A stretch of DNA of 19,760 nt from Flavobacteriaceae bacterium UBA1115 (lineage in GTDB: Bacteria; Bacteroidota; Bacteroidia; Flavobacteriales; Flavobacteriaceae), in contig DCBE01000036.1 in assembly GCA_002313325.1 (NCBI GenBank), positions 473 through 20,232 on the forward strand. The letters are read 5' to 3'. The position numbers were made by a program, and so were the translations under genes. The notes under the pieces were generated by a model. It saw only the letters and a program-made list of their open reading frames with translations, was not told where the DNA came from and did not search any database. Positions 7,092-14,248 of this stretch are shown here, piece by piece; within the stretch, counting starts at the first letter, position 1; each line of letters opens with the position of its first letter.

Positions 7092-8195
7092 TTAACCTAG
7101 AATAGTTGACAAGTTTGAGTAAGGAAGTTTAAACGCAGCTGCAACTTCGCGATTTGTTAGTTTACCTCGATGCGTATTAACTCCCTTAAGTATTTCTGTT
7201 GGAAGTTGGTTTAGTGATTTGTTTAGCAGTTTTATTACATAAGGAAATGTCTTAGTTGACAATGCTTGGGTGGATGTTCTTGGAACAGCACCGGGCATGT
7301 TGGTTACAGCGTAGTGCAAGATATCATTCACGTAATAGGTGGGATTTTCATGGGTGGTGGGTTTTGTGGTTTCAAAACAACCCCCTTGATCCACCGCTAC
7401 ATCCACCAGAACGGAATACGGCCTAAGGAATGATAGCATTTCTTTGGTAATTAGTTTTGGCGCTTTAGCACCTTTTACCAACACGGCACCAATGACGGCG
7501 TCTACAAGGGGTAGTTTGGCCAAGATATTTTCTTCTGTGGCTAGCAGGGTTTGGATTTTACCATCAAATGCATTTTCTAATGCAGTTAACCGACTTTCAT
7601 TGATATCGCAAATGGTAACATCTGCGCCCATGCCCAAAAGTACAGCTGCAGCGTTTGTGCCTACAACGCCACCTCCCAAAATAAAGGCTTTAGCAGGGTC
7701 TACGCCCGTAACACCACCTACCAATATACCACTGCCACCTTGTGGTTTTTCAAGGTATTTGGCAGTCTGTTGTCCAGCAAGACGTCCTGCAACTTCAGAC
7801 ATGGGGGCCAAAAGTGGCAATCCACCTTTACTGTCTTCAATGGTTTCATAGGCAATGCACGTAGCCCCAGATTTTAGCATGGCTTCTGTAAGGACTGACG
7901 AGGCAGCAAAGTGAAAAAAAGTAAATAGGGTATGATGTGGTTTGATTAGGGCATATTCCTGTGGCAAGGGCTCCTTGACTTTAATAATCAAGTTTGCCTG
8001 CGTATAAACATCTTCCATGCTTGGTACCATAATCGCGCCTGAACGCATATAATCTTCATTTGAAAATCCAGCACCTAATCCGGCATCTTGCTGTAAAATT
8101 ACCTTATGAGTTTGCGCTATGAACGCTATGTGCTGGGGCATAAGGCTAACGCGGTATTCTTTATTTTTACATTCTTTTGGTATACCTACTATCAT
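7092..8195 (-). CDS. ald: Alanine dehydrogenase
   Basis: A 367-residue NAD-dependent L-alanine dehydrogenase, interconverting alanine and pyruvate plus ammonia. It has the family N-terminus GIPKECKNKEYRVSL with substrate-binding R15, K74 in KVKEPLP, catalytic H95 in FTFFHFA, the Rossmann glycine motif in GGGVVGTNAAAVLLGMGADV (about 174-193), and the catalytic Asp 269 in VDVAVDQGG. The C-terminal segment ALSTKTFPYVIKLLN is also characteristic. These positions agree within one residue with characterised enzymes, and the length is typical (about 370). Saccharopine dehydrogenase relatives share the fold but not this set of motifs. It is the first gene of a probable ald-oxygenase-SUI1 unit. The start ATG at 8195 gives the canonical MIVGIPKE. 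Confidence 0.95.
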   Translation of the reverse strand: MIVGIPKECKNKEYRVSLMPQHIAFIAQTHKVILQQDAGLGAGFSNEDYMRSGAIMVPSMEDVYTQANLIIKVKEPLPQEYALIKPHHTLFTFFHFAASSVLTEAMLKSGATCIAYETIEDSKGGLPLLAPMSEVAGRLAGQQTAKYLEKPQGGSGILVGGVTGVDPAKAFILGGGVVGTNAAAVLLGMGADVTICDINESRLTALENAFDGKIQTLLATEENILAKLPLVDAVIGAVLVKGAKAPKLITKEMLSFLRPYSVLVDVAVDQGGCFETTKPTTHENPTYYVNDILHYAVTNMPGAVPRTSTQALSTKTFPYVIKLLNKSLNQLPTEILKGVNTHRGKLTNREVAAAFKLPYSNLSTILG

Positions 8196-8366
8196 AGGGT
8201 TATAAATTTCACTTTACGAAGTTATATAAAACAGCAATCAAAAACACAATTTAACATAATATAAATTATCATTCAAATATGAATTGTTGAAAAACTATTT
8301 AATAGAAATATATGTTTATGAATGTATTGTGTTTGATTTGAAATTAATTTTAATAAAAATTTATAA
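8196..8366. promoter_or_regulatory. AT-rich divergent intergenic region between ald and an unknown gene
   Basis: These 171 strongly AT-rich bases separate the divergent starts of ald and the 138-residue protein and must hold at least one promoter. For ald, the minus strand shows TAACTTCG (8224-8217), close to the Bacteroidota -7 element TAnnTTTG, with a TTTG at 8242-8239 that is only 14 bases upstream, shorter than the usual spacing. For the plus direction, TTTG occurs at 8332-8335 and 8337-8340, but no good -7 element follows at the proper distance. I see no operator-like repeat or RNA structure. Confidence 0.35.
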
Positions 8367-8783
8367 ATGAACAACAGGCACAATGATCTTTTGTGTATAA
8401 GGCCAGACATAAAAAAACATCAAACTTTTGATAATATGTCGGAAGAAGAACGTTTTCAAAACGCCACCCTCCGTCCTGTTTTAAAATTACAGAACCCCTT
8501 GCTTCTTGCTTCATTTGTTAATTATGCCAATAAACATAAGGGTGTGTTTTATGAGCTTTCGTTAGAAAAACGCCTACAGTATGTAGAAACGGCCATTTGC
8601 AAAGACCAGAAGTTTCGTAATGCTCTTAAGGGTATGTTGATTGGTCAGTTTACTGTTGCCGAATACAAATTCTACATTCAAAACTCTTCCAAGTTAAACA
8701 AGCGCATGATGAATTTGGTAATTATACGCTTGCAAGGCCAGCTGCAGTTATTGGTAGCAGACCGTTTATCTAAAACTATTTAA
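8367..8783 (+). CDS. Conserved-looking protein of unknown function, 138 residues
   Basis: I do not recognise a named domain. The protein is soluble, largely helical by composition, and has no signal peptide, membrane segment or cysteine pair. Its core, VFYELSLEKRLQYVETAICKD followed by FRNALKGMLIGQFTVAEY and SSKLNKRMMNLVIIRL, resembles an uncharacterised family I recall from flavobacterial genomes, some members of which carry a doubtful glyoxalase label; no glyoxalase motif is visible here. The segment MSEEERFQNATLRPVLKLQN suggests a peripheral N-terminal arm. The composition looks coding. The ATG at 8367 is the first in frame after a very AT-rich leader. It is divergent from ald and convergent with the DUF2461 gene, so it is probably monocistronic. 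Confidence 0.75.
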   Translation: MNNRHNDLLCIRPDIKKHQTFDNMSEEERFQNATLRPVLKLQNPLLLASFVNYANKHKGVFYELSLEKRLQYVETAICKDQKFRNALKGMLIGQFTVAEYKFYIQNSSKLNKRMMNLVIIRLQGQLQLLVADRLSKTI

Positions 8784-8890
8784 ATTATTTTTAAATCCTT
8801 TTTGAGACACTAGTAATATGGGTAAAATCATTGTTGTTATATACCGTTTCTCATTATTATTACAGATCTTTTCAAATAGACTATCTTTTT

Positions 8891-8909
8891 GGCAATTAAT
8901 TGCATTGCC
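8891..8909. repeat. Palindrome in the convergent intergenic gap
   Basis: GGCAATTAATTGCATTGCC contains a perfect 12-base palindrome, GCAATTAATTGC (8892-8903). It also has an alternative 6-bp stem, GGCAAT/ATTGCC, with a 7-base loop. It lies between the ends of two convergent genes, where a terminator is expected, but neither strand has a T-run directly after the stem. It could be a factor-assisted or bidirectional stop, a protein-binding site, or chance. The rest of 8784-8933 holds nothing I can identify. Confidence 0.3.
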
Positions 8910-8933
8910 TAAAAGAAAGCATTTAAAAATTAA

Positions 8934-9611
8934 TCAACCCTTAACTAAACTTTCCCCATCTGCATTTGTGGTCAATACGGCACTCATATATTCCACAAAT
9001 GGTCGTACGGCTTGTAGGGCTTCGTCAAGGCGATCTATAAAATCTTCAGCGACAACATCCTGATTTGTGTAGCGGACCATAAAAATATGCTGCTTAAAAC
9101 GCAGTAAATCTATATTTGGGTTGTCTTTAGCGTATCCTTTAGGAGTTTTTTTTAACTTATCGCCCTGAAGTTCTCCCCAAACGCTTTTAAAGTCTGCTGC
9201 ATTGATAAGGTTTCGGTATTCCTGTCCGTCTAGGTCTATTTCTTCCCGGATGCGTCTAAGGTCTCTAGAGTTGGGGTCCCAAAAGCCACAGGCTAAAAAG
9301 ACGTCGTTAGGCTTTAGATGTAAATAATACCCACCCCTGTAATAAGGTTTTGTACGGTGCCATGCCATGCCAAAATGCGTTTTGTAGGGAGTTTTATCTT
9401 TTGAAAAACGCACATCGCGGTAAATACGGAACAACTTAAAACGGTCTATGCTATCATGTTGGTTGAGTTTATCTTTAAGGGTTTCGCCAAACTGCTTGAC
9501 ACTTGTTTCTAGCAGCTTAAACTCAGGTTTATGTTGCTCAAACCACTCCCTGTCATTGTGCTTTTCTAGTTGCTTAAAAAATTTAAATATTTTAGGTGAT
9601 AACGCTTTCAT
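8934..9611 (-). CDS. DUF2461 family protein
   Basis: A 225-residue member of the DUF2461 (TIGR02453-type) family, of unknown biochemical function. The characteristic blocks are visible: an N-terminal FKFFKQLEKHNDREWFEQHK (about 9-28), the central FRIYRDVRFSKDKTPYKTHF (61-80), and YYLHLKPNDVFLACGFWDP (95-113). The C-terminal third contains the helical bundle residues RLDEALQAVRPFVEYM. The start is set to ATG at 9611. The frame extends upstream to a TTG at 9635, but that would overlap the M61 gene and add residues not typical of the family. It lies 11 bases after the M61 peptidase stop, so the two are probably co-transcribed. There is no signal peptide. Confidence 0.87.
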   Translation of the reverse strand: MKALSPKIFKFFKQLEKHNDREWFEQHKPEFKLLETSVKQFGETLKDKLNQHDSIDRFKLFRIYRDVRFSKDKTPYKTHFGMAWHRTKPYYRGGYYLHLKPNDVFLACGFWDPNSRDLRRIREEIDLDGQEYRNLINAADFKSVWGELQGDKLKKTPKGYAKDNPNIDLLRFKQHIFMVRYTNQDVVAEDFIDRLDEALQAVRPFVEYMSAVLTTNADGESLVKG

Positions 9612-9622
9612 CAACCGTAATT

Positions 9623-11518
9623 TCAATGTAACCAAGCATTTCGTAATGCGATTTGTGCTGGCGTAGCATCTTCTAAAGCAGTGATGCCTTTGGCTGGTGA
9701 CACCGCTATTCCAACAGTTCCGCCAAGTGTTATACGTTCGCCATCTCGCTCTACTTCAAATGTTACTTTTTGCTCTGGTAACCAGCTAAAAGATGCACCA
9801 AACAACATATTTAGGGCACCCATATTTTCTTGTGAAAGCTCAGGTATTTCAGTACCGTTAAAAACACGTATCAAATCTCCTTTTTGAAAACCTATTTCTT
9901 CTAAGCGATTGTTAAGTCCTTTAACAGCCAAATCCATGCTACCAGCTTTGTTGGGTTTTGGTGCAATAAATGGCGTTCTGGGGTCAATCATTATAATACT
10001 TTGTAGCTTTTTCTCGGTTTCAGATATTGTAACTCCCGCTTTTTCCAAATAATTTTTATAAGGAATGGGTGTTTCTCCTTGTATGTAAGTTTCAATAAAG
10101 GCACCTACTTCTGGATAGGTCATGGAAATAATTTCATCAAAAAGTTTATTGTCGGTAAAGGGTGTGTCTACACCATATTTTTTGGCTAAAGCTTGCATGA
10201 CATTTAGGAAACCACGTGTTCCCCCACTCTGCTCTCTGATAATGATGTCCAAACACATATTAATCAACGCACCTTTGTAATATACATTTTGGTAGTTAGC
10301 TTGGTATGGTTCATCAACAATATTGGTACTCATTTCCGTAAATGGCATGTTGTCGTTAAAGCGTTTAGCTCTTGAGATTTTATCCGACATGCGGCCATAA
10401 AAATTGTCCTCGTCTATAATGTTTTGTTGTACTTGAAATAGGTTGGCAAAATACTCTGTTGTGCCTTCATACATCCAAAGATGTTGCGACATCACACCTT
10501 CATTATAATTGAAATAATGCACTTGCTCTGAGTGTACATTTAAAGGGGTTAAGGTATGGAAAAACTCATGCGACACCACATCCACAAGATATTCTTTTAG
10601 CGAGTCTGTTTCCAACCCTTCATAAAACGTCACTGTTGTGGAAGTGTGATGTTCCAATGCGCCTTGCATACCTCCGTAGTGTTGTAATTCTTCCATGCTC
10701 ATCAGCAGTAGTAAGATGTCATAACTTTTAGTAGTGTTGGCATTGCCCAAAAAGCGTTTTTGTGCTTGCATCATTTCCTCCAGTGTTTCTTTAAAATCAG
10801 TAGCCTTGTGTACGCCTTTTGGTGAATATACAGCTAGATTTACTTCGATATCATCTAATGTAAAAGAAACGCTATCGTCGTTGGTATAAAGAATTGGATC
10901 ATCAATAATGTTGAAATAACGATCTGCTAGAAATACGTCTTGTGTTGCCGTATGGCTAGCCGATTCCATGGAAGAAAAGGGAACCAAATCTGTTGGTGAG
11001 TCTATGGTCACGCGGTAGGCCCATTCTTTACCACCCTTAAAGTAGCCTACCATAGCATGGAGATTTAGTAAATAAACTTCATCCTTTTCAATTTTTGTCC
11101 CGGCCATTGGATACACTTCTTTGCCTTCTTCACTGTCAAAGGTGTCATCAACTAAATAAGTGATGCGATCGAGTTGTTTACCGTTAACAATTTTCCAAGT
11201 ATTGGCATCCTCCTTCGCAACGACTAAGGGTTGCCCCTTTTTATCAAAAGCTTTTACATCAGATATAAAACGCCCAAAATTGGAATATTGATAGGTACCG
11301 GGTATAACGCTTGGCATATAAAAAGTTACCTCCCCTGCTGGGAATGGCTCTGGGTCTAGTGTAATTATAAGTTGGTCATTTTCGACTGAATTTAGATCAA
11401 TATAGGTTTCAATAACATTACTTTTTTTATAGTTCAACACAAGGCTTGCACATCCTTTAAGCATTACAATTAATAACAATAATACAAGAGAATTTTGGGT
11501 GAAAATTAATCGTTTCAT
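9623..11518 (-). CDS. M61-family (glycyl aminopeptidase-like) metallopeptidase lipoprotein with PDZ domain
   Basis: A 631-residue exported zinc peptidase of family M61. A hydrophobic signal (about 10-20) runs into LKGC with Cys23, a plausible lipobox although Lys at -2 is unusual, so a lipid anchor is likely but not certain. An N-terminal beta domain (about 35-235) is followed by the gluzincin domain with HEFFH (H317, E318, H321) and the downstream EGTTEY, whose E351 is the likely third zinc ligand. The block VYYKGALINMCLDI (412-425) is also typical of M61. A PDZ domain spans about 530-605 (LAVKGLNNRLEEIGFQKGDLI). The family includes aminopeptidases favouring N-terminal Gly or Ala; this substrate is unknown. 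It follows the his operon by 82 bases and precedes DUF2461. Confidence 0.9.
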   Translation of the reverse strand: MKRLIFTQNSLVLLLLIVMLKGCASLVLNYKKSNVIETYIDLNSVENDQLIITLDPEPFPAGEVTFYMPSVIPGTYQYSNFGRFISDVKAFDKKGQPLVVAKEDANTWKIVNGKQLDRITYLVDDTFDSEEGKEVYPMAGTKIEKDEVYLLNLHAMVGYFKGGKEWAYRVTIDSPTDLVPFSSMESASHTATQDVFLADRYFNIIDDPILYTNDDSVSFTLDDIEVNLAVYSPKGVHKATDFKETLEEMMQAQKRFLGNANTTKSYDILLLLMSMEELQHYGGMQGALEHHTSTTVTFYEGLETDSLKEYLVDVVSHEFFHTLTPLNVHSEQVHYFNYNEGVMSQHLWMYEGTTEYFANLFQVQQNIIDEDNFYGRMSDKISRAKRFNDNMPFTEMSTNIVDEPYQANYQNVYYKGALINMCLDIIIREQSGGTRGFLNVMQALAKKYGVDTPFTDNKLFDEIISMTYPEVGAFIETYIQGETPIPYKNYLEKAGVTISETEKKLQSIIMIDPRTPFIAPKPNKAGSMDLAVKGLNNRLEEIGFQKGDLIRVFNGTEIPELSQENMGALNMLFGASFSWLPEQKVTFEVERDGERITLGGTVGIAVSPAKGITALEDATPAQIALRNAWLH

Positions 11519-11528
11519 GATTAGGTAA

Positions 11529-11559
11529 GTAAATTAAATTTGGTAAATAAAAATACAAA
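11529..11559 (-). promoter_or_regulatory. Possible promoter of the M61 gene
   Basis: On the minus strand, TTTG (11559-11556) is separated by exactly 19 bases from TAATTTAC (11536-11529), partly matching the Bacteroidota promoter TTTG-N19-21-TAnnTTTG, with mismatches in the last two bases. It would leave only a few bases of 5' UTR before the ATG at 11518. No convincing terminator separates the his operon from this gene; a 5-bp AATAC/GTATT stem (11580-11598) is too weak. Readthrough from hisIE is therefore also possible. Confidence 0.3.
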
Positions 11560-11600
11560 AAAGAGTTGATAGTGCTTTAAATACGATAAATGAGTATTAT

Positions 11601-12194
11601 CTACATCCTAGCCTCCAACACATCAATCACATCTTGCAGCGTAAATCCTTTGGCTTGTAGCAAAATCAACAGGTGAAAGAGTAAGTCGGCACTTTCGTTT
11701 AGAAACAAACCTTCATCATTGTCCTTGGCTTCAATAACCGTTTCTACAGCTTCCTCGCCTACTTTTTGCGCAATTTTATTTATGCCTTCAGCAAATAAAC
11801 TTGCAACATAACTTTTGTCAGTAGGATTATTTCTACGGTCAGCTATGGTGGTCTCTAAATCCGATATAAATCCATATGATGGTATATTTTTTTCGTTCCA
11901 GCAGGTGTCGTTTCCTTTGTGACAGGTAGGTCCCATGGGCAATGCTTTAACAAGCAAGGCATCCATATCACAATCGACAGTCATGGATACCAAACTCAGG
12001 TGATTTCCACTCTCTTCGCCCTTAGTCCATAGTCGATTTTTACTTCTACTGTAAAAGGTAATTAATTGAGTTGCTTGGGTTTTGGCAACGGCTTCTGCAT
12101 TCATATAACCCAGCATCAGCACTGTTTTTGTTTGTGCATCTTGTACTATGGCGGGCACTAGTCCGTCTGTGTGTTTGCTAAAATCTATGTTCAT
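11601..12194 (-). CDS. hisIE: Bifunctional phosphoribosyl-AMP cyclohydrolase / phosphoribosyl-ATP pyrophosphohydrolase
   Basis: A 197-residue fusion carrying out steps 2 and 3 of histidine synthesis. The HisE part hydrolyses PR-ATP to PR-AMP, and the HisI part opens the adenine ring. HisI occupies about 1-105: FYSRSKNRLWTKGEESGNHL (47-66), D74-C75-D76-x-D78, then GPTCHKGNDTCW with C91 and C98, which with C75 are the expected zinc and magnesium ligands. HisE occupies about 110-197, with KVGEEAVETVIEA (144-156) and NESADLLFHLL (166-176), the acidic residues of the MazG-like pyrophosphohydrolase fold. Both active sites look intact. The start overlaps the hisF stop as ATGA. It is the last gene of the his operon, and the stop is TAG at 11603-11601. 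Confidence 0.96.
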   Translation of the reverse strand: MNIDFSKHTDGLVPAIVQDAQTKTVLMLGYMNAEAVAKTQATQLITFYSRSKNRLWTKGEESGNHLSLVSMTVDCDMDALLVKALPMGPTCHKGNDTCWNEKNIPSYGFISDLETTIADRRNNPTDKSYVASLFAEGINKIAQKVGEEAVETVIEAKDNDEGLFLNESADLLFHLLILLQAKGFTLQDVIDVLEARM

Positions 12195-12943
12195 CGTACA
12201 GGTATTTGATGTTGGTCTAAATATTTTTTGAGTTCGGGTATACTGATTTCTTTGAAGTGAAATACGCTTGCTGCCAAAGCTGCATCTGCGTTTCCTTCTA
12301 CAAAGGTATCAACAAAATGGCTCATCTCACCTGCTCCACCAGACGCAATTACAGGAACACTTACCGTTTTACTTAATTGTTTTAATGCTGTATTGGCAAA
12401 TCCTAGCTTTGTACCATCGTGATCCATAGAAGTATAGAGCAGTTCACCAGCGCCACGTTCCACGGCCTCAGTGGCCCATTCAAAAAGACGTCGCTCTGTT
12501 GGTACTTTACCCCCTACTAAGTGTACGACCCATTCATCTTCAATTTGTTTAGCGTCTATAGCAATGACTATACATTGCGTACCAAAACGCTGTGCAAGTT
12601 CGCTAATGAACTCTGGTCGGCGCACTGCTGCAGAATTGATGGAAACCTTATCTGCGCCGCTTTCTAATAAAACACCAACGTCTTCAATGGAGCTAATGCC
12701 ACCACCTACCGTAAATGGAATATCAATAGCCTGTGCCACATCACGAACCAATTTTGCTAGTGTTTTACGTTTTTCTTCAGAAGCTGAAATGTCCAAAAAG
12801 ACCAATTCGTCAGCACCCTCTTGTGCATAGCGCTCTGCCAATTCTACTGGATCTCCAGCATCACGTAAAGAAACAAAGTTAACGCCCTTTACGGTACGTC
12901 CGTCTTTGACATCCAAACAAGGAATTATTCTTTTGGTTAGCAT
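12191..12943 (-). CDS. hisF: Imidazole glycerol phosphate synthase, cyclase subunit
   Basis: A 250-residue (beta/alpha)8 barrel. With HisH it converts PRFAR and glutamine-derived ammonia to imidazole glycerol phosphate and AICAR. The catalytic aspartates are D11 in IPCLDVKDGRTVKG and D130 in CIVIAIDAKQ. The phosphate-binding motifs TVGGGISSIEDV (78-89) and VIASGGAGEMSHF are present, and the length is canonical. There is a single base between the hisA stop and this ATG, and a 4-base ATGA overlap with hisIE downstream, so it is translated as part of a coupled chain. Confidence 0.97.
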   Translation of the reverse strand: MLTKRIIPCLDVKDGRTVKGVNFVSLRDAGDPVELAERYAQEGADELVFLDISASEEKRKTLAKLVRDVAQAIDIPFTVGGGISSIEDVGVLLESGADKVSINSAAVRRPEFISELAQRFGTQCIVIAIDAKQIEDEWVVHLVGGKVPTERRLFEWATEAVERGAGELLYTSMDHDGTKLGFANTALKQLSKTVSVPVIASGGAGEMSHFVDTFVEGNADAALAASVFHFKEISIPELKKYLDQHQIPVR

Positions 12944-12944
12944 C

Positions 12945-13673
12945 TTATGATTGTTCTAATTGATAGTTTTCCAATTCTTTTAAAGATATTTTTCCTTCGT
13001 ATATTGCCTTTCCGACAATGGCTGCCGTACAGCCCAGTTCTTCCAATTGATACAAGTCGTCCATACTGCTTACCCCACCCGAAGCAATCAGCGAAATCTT
13101 TTTTATTTCTTCTAACAGTTCATAATAAAGTTCCAAAGACGGGCCTGCTAACATACCATCTTTGGCCACATCGGTACACAGTACATGTTTAAAGCCTTTT
13201 GCACTGTAGTCTTTGATAAAATCCAAAATATTTATGCCTGAGTCTTTTTCCCATCCGTGAGTAGCAATACGTCTGTTTTTGGTATCAGCACCTAGTATAA
13301 GTTTGTCTGCCCCAAAATTTTGAAGCCACTCTAAAACCAATTTAGGGCTATTGACTGCAATACTGCCCAGAATAACCTGTGTAGCACCACAATCAAAAGC
13401 GGTTTTTAAGTCAACAGCGGATTTAATTCCACCACCAAAATCGATGGTAAGTGATGTTTTGGTTGCAATGGCCTCCAACACTTTGATATTCACAATATGT
13501 TTTGCACGTGCACCGTCTAAATCAACCACGTGTACGTGGGTTAGCCCAGCGCCTTCAAAAGATTTGGCGACCTCAACAGGAGATTCGTTATAGACTTTTT
13601 TTGTGTCGTAGTTTCCTTTAGTGAGACGCACACATTGTCCATTAATGATATCTATTGCCGGAACTAAAATCAT
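12945..13673 (-). CDS. hisA: ProFAR isomerase
   Basis: A 242-residue (beta/alpha)8 barrel, 1-(5-phosphoribosyl)-5-[(5-phosphoribosylamino)methylideneamino]imidazole-4-carboxamide isomerase, step 4 of the pathway. The catalytic residues fit D8 (VPAIDIINGQCVRL) and D130 (LGADTKNRRIATHGW). Phosphate-binding loops are DFGGGIKS (78-85) and IASGGVSSMDDL. Its internal half-barrel similarity to HisF is evident in the paired GGG and SGG loops. The start overlaps the hisH stop as ATGA, and hisF follows after 1 base. Length and ends are normal. Confidence 0.96.
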   Translation of the reverse strand: MILVPAIDIINGQCVRLTKGNYDTKKVYNESPVEVAKSFEGAGLTHVHVVDLDGARAKHIVNIKVLEAIATKTSLTIDFGGGIKSAVDLKTAFDCGATQVILGSIAVNSPKLVLEWLQNFGADKLILGADTKNRRIATHGWEKDSGINILDFIKDYSAKGFKHVLCTDVAKDGMLAGPSLELYYELLEEIKKISLIASGGVSSMDDLYQLEELGCTAAIVGKAIYEGKISLKELENYQLEQS

Positions 13674-14248
13674 AAGGCAAGAAAGTTTTGTAACAAGCGA
13701 GCGCCTACGGCTCCGCTTTTTTCTGGGTGAAACTGTGTACCGTAAAAATTGTCTTTAGCCAATGCCGCAGCGAAGGTAATGTCATAAGTACAAGCGCCTA
13801 CCATATCTTTATTTGGTATGGCATAATAGCTGTGTACCAAATAAAAATATCTATTTGCATCTATATTTTCAAAAAGTATTCCTTTACCATCAACGGAATT
13901 CCATCCCATATGTGGTACATTTAAATTGGTTTCAAAGCGCACAACAGCGGTATCAAAAATACCAAGCCCTTGAGTATTCCCTTCTTCGGTATGCATACAC
14001 ATGAGTTGCATTCCCAAACAGATGCCCAATACTGGTTGTGTTAGTGTAGGAAGTAGTTTGTCAAGTTTTGTTGCACGGAGTTTTTCCATAGCAGAACTTG
14101 CCTCACCAACTCCAGGGAATATCACATGCGAAGAATTTTTAATGATTCTGATATCATTACTAAGTGCTGCAGTCATGCCCAAACGTGCCAGTGCAAAGCG
14201 TATGCTTTGAATATTGCCCGCTCCATAATCAATGATGACCACATTCAT
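13670..14248 (-). CDS. hisH: Imidazole glycerol phosphate synthase, glutamine amidotransferase subunit
   Basis: A 192-residue class I glutamine amidotransferase that supplies ammonia to HisF. The nucleophile is C77 in the elbow LGICLGMQ, and the rest of the triad is H174 and E176 in GTQFHPEKS. The N-terminal IDYGAGNIQSI and the oxyanion-loop segment FPGVGEASSAM are family hallmarks. It begins within the last bases of hisB (ATGA) and overlaps hisA by ATGA in turn. Together with hisF two genes downstream it forms the IGP synthase heterodimer. Confidence 0.97.
   Translation of the reverse strand: MNVVIIDYGAGNIQSIRFALARLGMTAALSNDIRIIKNSSHVIFPGVGEASSAMEKLRATKLDKLLPTLTQPVLGICLGMQLMCMHTEEGNTQGLGIFDTAVVRFETNLNVPHMGWNSVDGKGILFENIDANRYFYLVHSYYAIPNKDMVGACTYDITFAAALAKDNFYGTQFHPEKSGAVGARLLQNFLAL

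Noticed and set aside
8818..9063. Plus-strand 81-codon frame in the gap after the unknown gene
   Set aside because: Its second half is antisense to the DUF2461 gene, the peptide has no recognisable pattern, and the composition looks like a shadow frame.
11580..11598. Hairpin AATAC/GTATT as a his operon terminator
   Set aside because: The stem is only 5 AT-rich base pairs with a 9-base loop and no T-run follows directly; it is too weak to call.
12471..12830. Plus-strand 119-codon frame opposite hisF
   Set aside because: It is fully antisense to hisF, whose catalytic motifs are intact; it is a shadow frame.
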